A stretch of 64,000 nucleotides of DNA, from positions 434,001 to 498,000 of the forward strand of contig NZ_JAFBCE010000001.1 in assembly GCF_016907555.1 (NCBI RefSeq). The letters are read 5' to 3'. Below are positions 1 through 11,027 of the stretch, piece by piece. Within the stretch, counting starts at the first letter, position 1; each line of letters starts with the position of its first letter. The translations under genes were made by a program, and so were the position numbers. Below the pieces are notes generated by a model. The model worked only from the letters and a program-made list of their open reading frames with translations. It was not told where the DNA came from and searched no databases. The DNA comes from Microbacterium laevaniformans. Lineage in GTDB: Bacteria; Actinomycetota; Actinomycetes; Actinomycetales; Microbacteriaceae.

Positions 1-1466
1 TGCTTGACCTGCGCACCCGCATCTTCCTGCACACGCAGCGATTGAGCCTCGAGTTCCACGAGTCGTACACGTCGGGGCGCATCATCTCGCGTCAGACGAG
101 CGACCTCGACTCCATCCGCGAGCTGCTCGACGGCGGCCTCAACGAGCTGGTTTCGGGCGTGCTCTACGGGGCCTTCACCCTGATCGCGCTGCTGCTGCTG
201 GACTGGCAGTCGGGTGTCATCCTCGCGGTCGCCGGCATCCCGCTGTACCTGCTGATGCGCTGGTTCTACCGCAACTCGCAGCGTGCGTACCGCGAGTCGC
301 GGGTGGTCAGCGCGAAGGTCATCGTCAAGTTCGTCGAAACGATGACCGGCATCCGCGCCGTCAAGGCGTTCCGCAAGGAGCCGCGCAACGACGAGGAGTT
401 CGGCGAGCTGTCGGGTCAGTACCGCGACGTCAACATGCGCTCGCTGCGCCTGTTCGGAACGTTCGAGCCGGGCATGATGGCGGTCTCCGCGTTCGCCGTG
501 GCCGGTGTGCTGCTCTGGGGCGGTCTGCGGGTGGTCGACGGGGCGCTGCTGGTGGGAACGTTGCTGGCCGCCGTGCTGTATGTGCGGAACTTCTTCTCGC
601 CGCTGCAGGAAGTGGCGATGTTCCTGAACTCGTACCAGTCGGCGACCGCCGCCCTCGAGAAGGTCTCGGGGGTGCTGGAGGAGCAGCCCACCGTTCCCGA
701 TCCTGCACGTCCGGTCGACCTGTGGAAGGCCGCGGGACACGTCGAGTTCCGAGACGTCGTGTTCGGCTACTCCGACGAACGCACGATCCTGCCGCACTTC
801 TCGCTCGACATCCCCGCCGGTCAGACCATCGCCCTGGTGGGGACGACGGGCGCCGGCAAGTCGACGCTCGCCAAGCTCGTGTCGCGGTTCTATGACCCGT
901 CGCGCGGCGCTGTGACGCTCGATGGTGTCGATCTGCGGGAACTGCATCCGAAAGACCTGCGCCGTGCCATCGTGATGGTCACGCAGGAGGCGTATCTGTT
1001 CAGTGGAACGGTCGCCGACAACATCGCGCTCGGAAAGCCTGACGCCACGTTCGAGGAGATCCGCGCCGCCGCCCGCGCGGTCGGCGCCGACGCCTTCATC
1101 GAGCGCCTGCCCGACGGGTACGACACCGACGTGAACAAGCGCGGCGGTCGGGTGTCGGCAGGACAGCGTCAGCTGATCTCCTTCGCGCGCGCCTTCCTCG
1201 CCGACCCCGCGGTGCTCATCCTCGATGAGGCGACCGCGTCGCTGGACATCCCGAGCGAGAGGCAGATCCAGGCCGCGCTGCAGACGCTGCTGGCCGACCG
1301 CACCGCCATCATCATCGCGCACCGGCTGTCGACCGTGTCGATCGCCGACCGCGTGCTGGTGATGGAGCACGGCCGCATCATCGAGGATGACACCCCCGCC
1401 AGCCTCATCGCCGGTACGGGCAAGTTCGCGCAGCTGCACAGCGCCTGGAAGCAGTCGCTCGTCTGA
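1..1466 (+). CDS. ABC exporter, fused permease and ATPase, 3' part (5' end outside window)
   Basis: Half of a dimeric ABC exporter that couples ATP hydrolysis to export across the cytoplasmic membrane; substrate unknown. The frame is open from position 3 with no start, so the gene begins upstream of the window. The visible part starts inside the transmembrane domain, whose hydrophobic helices run to about 660, followed by the nucleotide-binding domain from about 740. Walker A (GTTGAGKST) lies near 840-866, the signature is VSAGQ instead of LSGGQ near 1155, Walker B ([11 protein letters not shown]) near 1215, and the H-loop (IIAHRLS) near 1315. The SAGQ variant is common in one half of heterodimeric exporters, which suggests that a partner subunit gene lies just upstream. 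The stop at 1464 is followed by a strong hairpin at 1511-1555. Confidence 0.93.
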   Translation, partial: LDLRTRIFLHTQRLSLEFHESYTSGRIISRQTSDLDSIRELLDGGLNELVSGVLYGAFTLIALLLLDWQSGVILAVAGIPLYLLMRWFYRNSQRAYRESRVVSAKVIVKFVETMTGIRAVKAFRKEPRNDEEFGELSGQYRDVNMRSLRLFGTFEPGMMAVSAFAVAGVLLWGGLRVVDGALLVGTLLAAVLYVRNFFSPLQEVAMFLNSYQSATAALEKVSGVLEEQPTVPDPARPVDLWKAAGHVEFRDVVFGYSDERTILPHFSLDIPAGQTIALVGTTGAGKSTLAKLVSRFYDPSRGAVTLDGVDLRELHPKDLRRAIVMVTQEAYLFSGTVADNIALGKPDATFEEIRAAARAVGADAFIERLPDGYDTDVNKRGGRVSAGQRQLISFARAFLADPAVLILDEATASLDIPSERQIQAALQTLLADRTAIIIAHRLSTVSIADRVLVMEHGRIIEDDTPASLIAGTGKFAQLHSAWKQSLV

Positions 1467-1510
1467 CGACGCCCACGCGGCCATCTCCACAACCGCGGAT
1501 TCGGAGATGA

Positions 1511-1555
1511 GCAACAGAATCGGATGCCGGGGCTCTCGGCATCCGATTCTGTTGC
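1511..1555. terminator. 19-bp perfect hairpin between convergent genes
   Basis: Arms GCAACAGAATCGGATGCCG (1511-1529) and its exact complement (1537-1555) enclose a 7-nt loop. It lies between the 3' ends of the ABC exporter and the minus-strand DUF559 gene, so it probably acts as a bidirectional terminator, although no U-tract follows. The inner part is the over-represented motif GGATGCC facing its complement. It is nearly identical to the hairpin at 2575-2615 on the other side of the DUF559 gene. Confidence 0.7.
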
Positions 1556-1612
1556 GTTGGTCCGCTTCTGATGCGCGCCGGGTCGCCGCGGAGAGGGGGC
1601 GGTGCGGGCGCG

Positions 1613-2512
1613 TCAGCGGGACAGGTGCAGGCCCTGCGCGATCGCGCGGAGGATCGCCGTCTCGACGCGCGGCCACTGGTGCACGACCTCGGCGTACGTG
1701 AAGCGGAGCACCGTGTAGCCGTGGGCGGTCAGTTCGCGATCGTGGTGCAGGTCGCGGCCGCGGTCGGCGGCCGAGGAGTGGAAGGCATAGCCGTCGAGCT
1801 GGGTGACGAGCCGGTTCCCGATGAGGCCGTCGACGCGGTGTCCGAGCAGCAGCACCTGCTGGCGCACCGTCACACCGAACGCGCGGATCCGCGAGGCGAA
1901 GAGCGTTTCGATGCCCGAGTCGCTCAGACCCGTGACGTCGGCGGCCACCCGCCGCGCGTCGGGGGTGCGCCAGCGGTACCGCCGCAGCACCGGGAGCGGC
2001 AGCCGCTCGAGGCGGACGGCCGACTCCCACACCACCAGCGCGTCCTCGTACGGCAGACACCCGGCGATGTGCGCGAGGGCGTCGGGCACCGACTCCACGA
2101 GGGTGTGCGGGTGCGACGGCACCATCGGCGCATCCCAGTGCATCACCGCCGCGTCGTCGCCCCGCGGCCGGTGTGCGTGAGCGCGGACGTGCAGGTGCGG
2201 CCGGAGCGTCGTGGCCGGCGGCATCCACCACCCTCGATGCTTCGCGGCGGAGACGCACGCCAGTCGGGCGCTGACCTCGACGGCCTGCACCAGGGCTTGC
2301 GGGGCCGCGGACGTCGCCACCCAGTAACGGCGCACGCGGCGCACTTCCCCCGCCGCGATGGCTGCCCGCAACGCAGCGGGGCGGATGCCGGCATCGAGCA
2401 CCACCTGTCGATGCACGATGCCGCCACCCGCCGCCACCAGCTCCCCGATCCCCACCGTGTCAGCCTCGCCCACCGCGCACGGCCGCGGACACATCTGCGG
2501 GCGATCGTGCAT
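1613..2512 (-). CDS. AbiEi-like winged-helix plus DUF559 (Vsr/endonuclease-fold) protein
   Basis: A 299-residue protein of a type common in Microbacteriaceae. The N-terminal 60 residues or so (VLDAGIRPAALRAAIAAGEV, then RRVRRYWVA) resemble the wHTH of AbiEi antitoxins. The C-terminal 100 residues resemble DUF559, a domain with the Vsr/PD-(D/E)XK endonuclease fold: a Glu in SGIETLF, then RVDGLI, then QLDGYAFHSS, and TVLRF before the last helix. The usual acidic residue in the third position is Gln here, so catalysis is doubtful. Function is unknown, and no toxin partner is adjacent. The start at 2512 has only a weak ribosome site; a GTG at 2455 (VGIGELVAAGGG) is a possible alternative. The gene is bracketed by two near-identical hairpins. 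A homolog lies at 55760-56599. Confidence 0.75.
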   Translation of the reverse strand: MHDRPQMCPRPCAVGEADTVGIGELVAAGGGIVHRQVVLDAGIRPAALRAAIAAGEVRRVRRYWVATSAAPQALVQAVEVSARLACVSAAKHRGWWMPPATTLRPHLHVRAHAHRPRGDDAAVMHWDAPMVPSHPHTLVESVPDALAHIAGCLPYEDALVVWESAVRLERLPLPVLRRYRWRTPDARRVAADVTGLSDSGIETLFASRIRAFGVTVRQQVLLLGHRVDGLIGNRLVTQLDGYAFHSSAADRGRDLHHDRELTAHGYTVLRFTYAEVVHQWPRVETAILRAIAQGLHLSR

Positions 2513-2574
2513 AACCTGCTCGTGTCCGCTCCTGGGGAGGAGCCTCCGCCAGAGGAGCGGATGCGGACCAGATG

Positions 2575-2615
2575 AACAGATGCGGATGCCGAGGCGTGCG
2601 GCATCCGCATCTGTT
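2575..2615. terminator. 17-bp perfect hairpin, near copy of the one at 1511-1555
   Basis: Arms AACAGATGCGGATGCCG (2575-2591) and exact complement (2599-2615), 7-nt loop. It lies downstream of the GH31 remnant and upstream of the DUF559 gene. The arm differs from that of the 1511 hairpin mainly at two bases in the middle. A second partial copy of the arm (CGCATCTGTTC) follows at about 2626-2636. Confidence 0.6.
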
Positions 2616-2665
2616 GCTCATCTCCGCATCTGTTCAAGCGGGTCAAGCGGGTCAAACCGCGGCGA

Positions 2666-3140
2666 TCAGTCGGATGCCGTGTCGAGGTCGACCTCGAAGG
2701 TCTCGCTGCGCCCGTCGGGGGTCGTCACGACCACCTCCCGCGTGCCGGAGCCGCCGGGGAACACCCGCAGCTCGAGGCCGTCGAGGTAGTCATAATCCGG
2801 ACGGTCTTCGCGTGCGCCCCACGCCAGCACGGCGCCGGGGCGCACGTACAGCGGCAGGGTCTCGAATCCATGGTTCTCGCGGCGCCACCGCCCGCCGGTG
2901 ACGTGCTCGCCGCTCAGCAGCGAGGTCCACTCGCCGTCCGGCAGGTAGAACTCCACCTCCCCGCTCGCCGACATCACCGGCGCGACCAGCAGCGACGGGC
3001 CGAGCATGTACTGGCGATCCAGGTAGGCGACGGCCGGGTCATCCGGGAACTCCAGGGCCATCGGACGCAGCAGGGGGATGCCGGTGCGCGCGGCATCCAC
3101 GCCGAGCTGATGCAGGTAGGGCATGAGCTGGTGATCACGA
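2666..3140 (-). pseudogene. C-terminal remnant of a GH31 alpha-xylosidase (YicI type)
   Basis: About 155 codons match the C-terminal fifth of YicI-like family 31 glycosidases: LMPYL, GIPLLRPMALEFPDDPA, YLDRQYMLGPSLLVAPV, the VEFYLPDGEWT strand, and LPLYVRPGAVLAWG. Full-length members are about 750-780 residues, so roughly 80% of the protein is missing, including the catalytic aspartates. Homology starts abruptly at about 3130. The frame upstream of that point (an arginine-rich stretch up to 3217) looks non-coding. The 3' end and stop are intact. The GNAT gene follows 90 bp upstream. I read this as a deletion remnant; a short expressed protein is unlikely. Confidence 0.8.
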
Positions 3141-3232
3141 TAGAGCGGTCGGCGTCGCCGACGCAAGAGTTTTGTGGAGATTGGCAACAAACAGAGCGGC
3201 GAGCGGCTTCTCGCCACGCCACCGTGCTGCTC

Positions 3233-3685
3233 TTAGAAGCGGACCTCGGCGATGACCTCGCCGAACTCGGTCTCACCGACCGGCGTGAACCCGACCCTCC
3301 GGAAGAACGCGTCGGGGCCGCCCTGCCCCTCCTCGTAGATCACGTGGACGTGATCCATGCCGCGGGTGCGGGCTTCTTCCAGCAGCTGCTCCACGGCGAA
3401 GCGGCCGACGCCGCGGCCCTGGTCGTCGGCGTCGACGTTGATGCGCCACAGCACGGAGCGGAAGTGCTCGTGCAGGGCGTCGGGGTCGAAGTTGGCGCTC
3501 ACGAAGCCCACGACCTCGTCGCCGTCGAGCACCACGCGCTGCCAGGCAGTGCTGGGGTTTGCCACCGTGCCCGCGACGGCATAGCTGGTGGGGGCGAGAT
3601 ACTGCTCCTGCCCCGGCTTGAGCGACATCGTGTTGACGGCGACGATCGTCGCGGCGGACAGTTCCTCGAGGCGCAGCTCGGTCAT
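3233..3685 (-). CDS. GNAT N-acetyltransferase, polyamine-acetyltransferase-like
   Basis: A 150-residue GNAT enzyme that transfers acetyl from acetyl-CoA to an amine. Motif A, the CoA pyrophosphate loop, is seen as DDQGRGVGRFAVEQLL. The N-terminal LKPGQEQYLAPT and the C-terminal FFRRVGFTPVGETEFGEVIA resemble the BltD/PaiA-like spermine and diamine acetyltransferases. The substrate is inferred from that resemblance only. ATG start at 3685. It stands alone, divergent from icd. Confidence 0.82.
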   Translation of the reverse strand: MTELRLEELSAATIVAVNTMSLKPGQEQYLAPTSYAVAGTVANPSTAWQRVVLDGDEVVGFVSANFDPDALHEHFRSVLWRINVDADDQGRGVGRFAVEQLLEEARTRGMDHVHVIYEEGQGGPDAFFRRVGFTPVGETEFGEVIAEVRF

Positions 3686-3791
3686 GCCCTCAGGCTACCC
3701 CGGGGGAAAGCGCGGGGGGCACCCTCCGAATGGTGAGAAAACCCCCAGCGCTGCGCGTGCGCAAGAGGATGCCGAGGAGCGGGGCGAGAAT

Positions 3792-3809
3792 TATCTTGAC
3801 GTCAAGATA
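3792..3809. promoter_or_regulatory. Perfect 18-bp palindrome upstream of icd, probable operator
   Basis: TATCTTGACGTCAAGATA equals its own reverse complement. It lies 86 bp upstream of the icd ATG. A good -10 candidate, TAGCCT, follows at 3826-3831, so the palindrome would cover the -35 region, as a repressor site does. Its pattern T.TCT.GA..TC.AGA.A (12 of 18 positions) recurs in the palindrome at 63914-63931 in front of sdhC. It does not fit LexA, DtxR or GlxR consensus sites. Confidence 0.65.
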
Positions 3810-3894
3810 GTTTCTGTCGATGCGATAGCCTGGAGGCGACCCCGCGACGCTCACCACGACGCCCACGACGACGCTCACGACGGAGAGATCACAC

Positions 3895-6111
<2,217 letters not shown>

Positions 6112-6132
6112 TCCACAGGCGGATACGAGAAG

Positions 6133-6158
6133 ACGGCCCGGGGTGATACCCGGGCCGT
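6133..6158. terminator. Hairpin terminator between icd and the L,D-transpeptidase gene
   Basis: Stem ACGGCCCGGG / CCCGGGCCGT with a 6-nt loop, extended by GAGA/TCTC, between two convergent genes. The following TTCTCGTT gives a weak U-run on the plus strand. Confidence 0.75.
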
Positions 6159-6201
6159 TCTCGTTGCGGCGTGCGCGGCGAGCCGAAACGCGTCGCGAGC
6201 G

Positions 6202-7713
6202 TCAGTCGTGGATCCAGACGTCGACTCCCGTCGGCGACCAGTCGTAGATCTGCTTTGCGCGGTAGTTCGGCATGCCCACGCAGCCGTGGCTCTGAGGTGT
6301 GCCGAAGTTGTTGTGCCAGTAGACCCCGTGGAACGCCTCATCGCCGTTGAAGTACATGACCCACTCGACGTTGGGCACGTCGTAGTTCCAGTACGGGTTG
6401 TTCGGATCGGTGCTCGTCATCGTCTGCGAGCGGATGTGGCTGTTGATGCGGAAATGGCCCGTGTACGTCGGAGACTGCGCGACGCCGCTGGAGATCGGCC
6501 ACGAGTCGACGACGCCGCCGTTCTCCTTCAGATACAGCATCTGCTCGCTGAGGTTCACCTCGAGCAGGCGCTGCAGCGTGACGGTGGATGCCGGGGTCAA
6601 GGTCACCGGCAGGACGAAAGCGGCCTTGCCTGCCGTCAGCTGCGCGGCGAACTCCTTCGCCACCGCGCTCGTGTCGCCGAGCGTGCGGCCATCGGCGCCG
6701 GGGACGCTGGTCTCGAGCACCGTTCCGTCGGAGTTGGTGATGACGGTGCCGTTGGCGGGGGCGCGGTTGACGGCCGCGGGCAGTGCATCGACGGAAGCCT
6801 GGATCTTGGCGGCATCCGCGCTGATGGAGAACGTTCCCGATGCGTCGGGCGTGATCTTCAGCCACGACGCGGCCGTGGCCGGGTCGACCGGCACGGTGCG
6901 CTCCTCGCCGACGTAGAAGCCGATCGTCTGCAGCATGGCGTTGAGCTGATCGGCGGTGGACTGGGCCTTCTCGCTGCTGGCCGGTGCGGCGACCGGCACG
7001 GGGGAGGCCGAGACGGTCACGGTGCCGGTTCCCGCGACGAACGCGTCGTGGAGGGCCGCGGCGATCGCGTCGACGTCGAGACCCGTGCCCGGGACGGCCG
7101 GCGTGACGGCGTAGGACGTGCCGGTGAAAGACACCTGCGCCGGGACCGAAGCCGTGAAGGCGGACGGCAGTGCAGCGCGGAGGGCGGCGTCGGCCCGGTT
7201 GGCATCGAGCGTCACGGGCGCGTCCAGACTGTCGCCGAACCACTGCGTGACGTTCCACATCGGCCGCGCGTCGAAGGCCGATTCGGCGAGGCCGCGGGCA
7301 TCGACGGCCGCGCCGAGCTGCGCGGCGGTGACGGTCGGACCACCGTCGCCGAGGACGATCGTGGTCGCGCCCAGGCGCTGGTTGATCGCGTCGGTGGCGG
7401 CACCCGCGGTCATGAAGCCCACCGGCACTCCGGCGACGGCCGTTCCGGGGGCGATGAGCACGAGCGATGCGGTGGCGACTCCCGCGGCCAGGAGTGCGGC
7501 CGGGACGCCGATCCACAACCACAGTCGTCGCTTGCGCTGGGGCGAGGGTTCTGCGGGTGCCCACTGCACGGGAGGGGCGTCTTCGGGTGGCAGCTGTGCA
7601 CCGTCGATCGCGTCGATCGGGCCGTCCAGGACGGCGGTCGCGGCGGTCGCGGGGCTCGCTGAGGAGGCGTCGGGCGAACCCTCTGCCTCTCGTCCCGTTG
7701 CAGGATCGGTCAC
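6202..7713 (-). CDS. L,D-transpeptidase (YkuD) with N-terminal membrane anchor and peptidoglycan-binding repeats
   Basis: Forms 3-3 cross-links in peptidoglycan outside the membrane. After a proline/alanine-rich cytoplasmic N-terminus comes one transmembrane segment (LWLWIGVPAALLAAGVATA), then PG_binding_4-like domains, and a YkuD domain in the last 130 residues. The catalytic motif HGVYWHNNFG...SHGCVGMPN is complete: the Cys is the nucleophile, and the upstream His and the SHG His are present. I chose GTG at 7713 (VTDPATGREAEG), preceded by GGGGG; an in-frame start at 7791 would add 26 residues that look non-coding. About 503 residues. Monocistronic, convergent with icd. Confidence 0.92.
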   Translation of the reverse strand: MTDPATGREAEGSPDASSASPATAATAVLDGPIDAIDGAQLPPEDAPPVQWAPAEPSPQRKRRLWLWIGVPAALLAAGVATASLVLIAPGTAVAGVPVGFMTAGAATDAINQRLGATTIVLGDGGPTVTAAQLGAAVDARGLAESAFDARPMWNVTQWFGDSLDAPVTLDANRADAALRAALPSAFTASVPAQVSFTGTSYAVTPAVPGTGLDVDAIAAALHDAFVAGTGTVTVSASPVPVAAPASSEKAQSTADQLNAMLQTIGFYVGEERTVPVDPATAASWLKITPDASGTFSISADAAKIQASVDALPAAVNRAPANGTVITNSDGTVLETSVPGADGRTLGDTSAVAKEFAAQLTAGKAAFVLPVTLTPASTVTLQRLLEVNLSEQMLYLKENGGVVDSWPISSGVAQSPTYTGHFRINSHIRSQTMTSTDPNNPYWNYDVPNVEWVMYFNGDEAFHGVYWHNNFGTPQSHGCVGMPNYRAKQIYDWSPTGVDVWIHD

Positions 7714-7819
7714 CGAAACACCCCCGTGTTCTGCGCGGCCGCGCTCTCTTATGGTACGGGATGGACGCCGATCGCCGGCAGAGGTATCCATCGGCGGCTG
7801 CCGACGCGCGTGCCGAGGG

Positions 7820-8272
7820 TCAGGGGGTCGGGCACGCGGCGGCGAACGCGCTCAGTGCCGACTGGATCTGCGCGGCGGCGCTCTGCAGCGACGCCAGGCG
7901 GGAGAGGTCGCCGCCCGCGATGGCGGACAGGTCGGCGGATGCCGTCGTGAAGCCCGATCGCAGCGGCGGCAGCAGATCGGCGACGCTGCGGTTGCCCACC
8001 TCTTGCGCGGCGTCGTCGAGACGGGCGGCGACCTCGTCGAATGCCGTCACCGCCGACGACGGGTCGCCGGGGTCGAGGCGTTGCACCTGGGCGGCGGCGT
8101 CCTGGACGCTCGCGCGGACCGTCTCGCACGCCTGGCTCGTCGTCTGGGTGTCGCCGCCCGACGGCGCGGGGCCCGTCCCGCCGTCGGCGGCGCACCCGGC
8201 GAGGCCGGCCATCGCGGTGACGGTCAGCAAGATAGCGGCGATGCGGCGGGTCCGTGTCGTGACGGTCAACAA
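7820..8272 (-). CDS. Small putative lipoprotein, function unknown
   Basis: 150 residues with a lipoprotein signal: a basic N-terminus, a hydrophobic stretch (AAILLTVTAMAGLAGC) and the lipobox LAGC at about residues 24-27. The mature part is Ala/Asp-rich and predicted mostly helical, with heptad-like spacing (AAQVQRLDPGDPSS, ARLDDAAQEVG) and two cysteines, one near the start and one four residues from the end, which might form a disulfide. No family recognised. It ends 107 bp upstream of the L,D-transpeptidase start and could be co-transcribed with it. Confidence 0.7.
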   Translation of the reverse strand: MLTVTTRTRRIAAILLTVTAMAGLAGCAADGGTGPAPSGGDTQTTSQACETVRASVQDAAAQVQRLDPGDPSSAVTAFDEVAARLDDAAQEVGNRSVADLLPPLRSGFTTASADLSAIAGGDLSRLASLQSAAAQIQSALSAFAAACPTP

Positions 8273-8361
8273 GCTCTCTCCTCTGGGCGGGCGTCGCGCA
8301 ATGTAACAGTTTTGTAAATCGTCCTTCCGAATCCGCGCCGACGCTTGTGGATGCGGCTTTC

Positions 8362-8379
8362 GTAAGGTCTACTAACAAA
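8362..8379. promoter_or_regulatory. Putative ROK operator upstream of the amino-sugar operon
   Basis: GTAAGGTCTACTAACAAA ends one base before the ATG of the ROK regulator. It matches 15 of 18 bases of the site at 19664-19681 in front of the hexosaminidase-nagA operon. TAAGGT (8363-8368) could itself be the -10, so binding would block transcription. ROK repressors of the NagC/XylR group commonly autoregulate; the assignment here is inference. Confidence 0.6.
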
Positions 8380-8380
8380 C

Positions 8381-9556
8381 ATGTCCGGATCTGATCTCCC
8401 GCGTGGCGCCGTCGATGCGGCACCGCCGGCCCGCTCCGTCGTGCCGGGCCGCGCACTGCGCCATGCGGCGAAGGTGCTGCCGGAGCATGCGCGGGCGCAC
8501 AATCGCGCCCTCGTGCTGCAGACCCTCTTCCACCAGGGTGCCATGAGTCGCGCGGACCTTTCCCGTGAGACGGGTCTGACCCGGGTGACGATCTCCGATC
8601 TGGTCGCCGAGCTCATCGACGACGGCTACGTGGCCGAACGCGGGATGCGCGAGGTGACGGGGCCGGGAAAGCCCGCGATCCTCGTCGACCTCGACCGGGA
8701 CGGCCATCGCATCGTCGGGCTCGACCTCTCGGGCTCCGATCGTTTCCTCGGCGCGATCCTCACGCTCGACGGAGAGATCGTCGCGCGTCAGGACGTGACG
8801 GTACCGGCGGACCCCGCCGACATCCTCGGCGCCGTCATGGAGCTCGCGCGTGGCCTCGTGGCCGACGCGCACGCGCCGGTCCTCGGCGTCGGCGTCGGCA
8901 GCCCCGGCATCGTGGACGATCGCGGCGTCGTTCTCACGGCGCCGAACTTCGGATGGCAGGGCGTCGACCTGGAAGGCGCTCTGCGTGCCGACCTGGGGCT
9001 GCCGGTGCTCGTCGCCAACGACGCCAATGCGGCCGTGCTGGCGGAGTACACCTTCGGCGGAGCCGCCGACGACGTGCTGCTGGTCCGCGTGGGCCGAGGC
9101 GTCGGGTCAGGCCTGCTCGCCGGCGGCCAGCCCATGGCCGGCAGTCGTTTCGCCGCCGGAGAGATCGGTCACGTCACCGTCGGCACGGACGGCGGCCCGC
9201 GCTGCGTGTGCGGCAAGGTCGGCTGCCTCGAGGCCTGGCTGTCGGTTCCGGCCCTGGACGCACGCGTGGCCGAGCCCGGCGCGGACCGCGATGCCGTGCT
9301 GCGCGACGCCGGCGAGCGCCTCGGCATCGCCCTCGCCCCGATCGTGGGCGTGCTCGATCTGTCGGAGATCATCCTCTCCGGCAGGCCCGATCTTCTCGAC
9401 GCAACCCTCGCGACCGCGACCGTCGAGACTCTGCGCACGCGGACGCTCGCCTCGTTCCACGACGGCGTCCAGGTGCGGATGACGGCGCAGGGGGAGGACA
9501 TCGTCCTCCGCGGCGCGGCCGTCATGGTCCTGTCCGGACAACTCGGGGTGTCCTGA
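8381..9556 (+). CDS. ROK-family transcriptional regulator (NagC/XylR type)
   Basis: 391 residues. An N-terminal winged HTH (HNRALVLQTLFHQGAMSRAD, then TGLTRVTISDLV) at about residues 40-95 is followed by a ROK sugar-kinase-like domain. That domain has the Gly-rich start (IVGLDLSG), ANDANAA, GEIGHVTVG and the zinc-binding GPRCVCGKVGCLE. The DNA-binding domain marks it as a regulator and not a kinase. It is the first gene of the amino-sugar import operon; the next gene starts 58 bp after it. It is probably a repressor released by GlcNAc-6-phosphate or a related sugar. The ligand is inferred from context. Confidence 0.9.
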   Translation: MSGSDLPRGAVDAAPPARSVVPGRALRHAAKVLPEHARAHNRALVLQTLFHQGAMSRADLSRETGLTRVTISDLVAELIDDGYVAERGMREVTGPGKPAILVDLDRDGHRIVGLDLSGSDRFLGAILTLDGEIVARQDVTVPADPADILGAVMELARGLVADAHAPVLGVGVGSPGIVDDRGVVLTAPNFGWQGVDLEGALRADLGLPVLVANDANAAVLAEYTFGGAADDVLLVRVGRGVGSGLLAGGQPMAGSRFAAGEIGHVTVGTDGGPRCVCGKVGCLEAWLSVPALDARVAEPGADRDAVLRDAGERLGIALAPIVGVLDLSEIILSGRPDLLDATLATATVETLRTRTLASFHDGVQVRMTAQGEDIVLRGAAVMVLSGQLGVS

Positions 9557-9614
9557 CCCCATCACCGCGGGGCACTGCGCCCCGACACCACCAAGAGAGA
9601 CAAAGGAAGACACC

Positions 9615-10892
9615 ATGAACAAGAAGCTCGGCGCCTTCGCGCTCCTCGGCGTTTCGGCTGTCGTTCTCGCCGGCTGCGCGGCCGGAGACTCGGGCGGCAA
9701 CGACGCCTCCGGCACTCCGGCGCCGGCCCAGCTGCGCGTGTGGTTGAACGGCACCGACACGCCGCAGGATGCCCGCGACTATCTCGTGAAGACCTTCGAA
9801 GCCCAGAATCCGGGCTCGACGCTCGTCATCGAGGAGCAGCAGTGGACGGGCCTGGTCGACAAGCTCACCACGAGCCTGTCTTCCAACGACACGCCCGACA
9901 TCGTCGAGATGGGCAACACCCAGTCGCCCGCGTTCACCTCCAGCGGAGCACTGCTGGACATCTCCGACATCAAGGACACCATCGGCGGCGACGACCTGCT
10001 GCCCGGCTTCGTGGAGGCCGGCTCGTGGGACGGCAAGCTGTACGCCGCGCCGTACTACTCCGGCGCCCGCATCGTGTTCTACAACACGGCCCAGTACGCC
10101 ACCGCCGGCGTGCAGGTGCCCACGACCCTCGACGAGTACGTGGCCAACGGCGAGAAGCTCGCGCAGGCCCTGCCCGGGGTCTCGGGGGTCTACTTCCCGG
10201 GCAAGGACTGGTACAACACGCTGCCCTTCATCTGGGAGAACGGCGGCGAGATCGCCGTGCAGAAGGACGGCAAGTGGGAGGCGCAGATGTCCAGCGACGC
10301 CTCGGTCAAGGGCATCGAGCAGGTGCAGCAGCTGATGACCACGGCCTCGCTCGCCCCGAAGGACGGCGACGAGACCGAAGCCTGGGTTCCGTTCCGCACC
10401 GAGAAGGCAGCCACCCTGTCGGCGCCCAGCTGGGCGTACTGGTCGATCGTCGCCGATGAGAACAAGGCCGACACCGCCCTGACCAAGACCGTGGGCTTCT
10501 ACGCGCTGCCGGGCAAGAACGGAGGCGCCGCGCAGGTGTTCGCGGGCGGCTCCAACATCGGCATCTCCGCCAAGTCGGCCCACCCCGAGCTTGCCAAGAG
10601 CGCGCTGGAGATCATGCTCAGCGACGACTACCAGACGCTGCTGGCCAAGGCCGGCCTCGTGCCGGCCAAGAAGTCGCTCGGCAGCCAGGTCGCCGCGGCG
10701 ACTCCGGAACTCGCGAAGATCATCTCGGATGCCGCCGCGAACGCGAAGCTGACGCCGGCCTCGCCGAAGTGGGCGGACGTGGAGGCGAAGGGCCTGCTGC
10801 AGGACTTCTTCGTCCAGGTCGCGGCCGGCGGTGACGTCAAGACGCTCGCCACGGCTCTCGACGAGCGGATCGACTCCATCCTCAACAGCTGA
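9615..10892 (+). CDS. Sugar-binding lipoprotein of ABC importer, DasA-like
   Basis: 425-residue family-1 solute-binding protein that captures the sugar outside the cell. Lipoprotein signal with lipobox VLAGC at residues 18-22. The mature part starts with the typical LRVWLNGTDTPQ strand; KLTTSLSSNDTPDIVEMGN and GKLYAAPYYSGARIVFYN are family landmarks. The sequence resembles DasA, the chitobiose-binding protein of Streptomyces. Ribosome site AAAGGAAG eight bases before the ATG. It is followed by a palindromic repeat (10915-10994) before the permease genes, an arrangement that can stabilise binding-protein mRNA over permease mRNA. Confidence 0.9.
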   Translation: MNKKLGAFALLGVSAVVLAGCAAGDSGGNDASGTPAPAQLRVWLNGTDTPQDARDYLVKTFEAQNPGSTLVIEEQQWTGLVDKLTTSLSSNDTPDIVEMGNTQSPAFTSSGALLDISDIKDTIGGDDLLPGFVEAGSWDGKLYAAPYYSGARIVFYNTAQYATAGVQVPTTLDEYVANGEKLAQALPGVSGVYFPGKDWYNTLPFIWENGGEIAVQKDGKWEAQMSSDASVKGIEQVQQLMTTASLAPKDGDETEAWVPFRTEKAATLSAPSWAYWSIVADENKADTALTKTVGFYALPGKNGGAAQVFAGGSNIGISAKSAHPELAKSALEIMLSDDYQTLLAKAGLVPAKKSLGSQVAAATPELAKIISDAAANAKLTPASPKWADVEAKGLLQDFFVQVAAGGDVKTLATALDERIDSILNS

Positions 10893-10914
10893 GCCCGCTC
10901 GACCCGTCTGCGTG

Positions 10915-10994
10915 TCGACTCGTCGCTGCGCTCCTCGCTCAACGACCGGCGGTGGTATCGCCTCCCCGGTCGTTGAGCGGGCGCCGCGAGTCGA
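10915..10994. repeat. REP-like palindromic repeat, copy A, inside the importer operon
   Basis: Two inverted arms: TCGACTCG...CGCTCAACGACCGG (10915-10949) and CCGGTCGTTGAGCGGGCGCC...GTCGA (10966-10994), with a short spacer. The same sequence recurs at 49810-49840 (one arm) and 50074-50157 (two arms). It lies between the genes for binding protein and first permease. Confidence 0.85.
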
Positions 10995-11027
10995 GATGCC
11001 CCCGACACCCACGAAAGGAGAGCCGGC

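Noticed and set aside
1613..2512. DUF559/AbiEi genes as toxin-antitoxin systems
   Set aside because: AbiEi antitoxins pair with an adjacent AbiEii nucleotidyltransferase toxin. None is next to either gene, and the fusion to a nuclease-fold domain differs from the antitoxin layout.
3792..3809. The icd palindrome as a LexA/SOS box
   Set aside because: Actinobacterial SOS boxes are CGAAC-N4-GTTCG type; the sequence does not match, and icd is not a DNA-damage gene.
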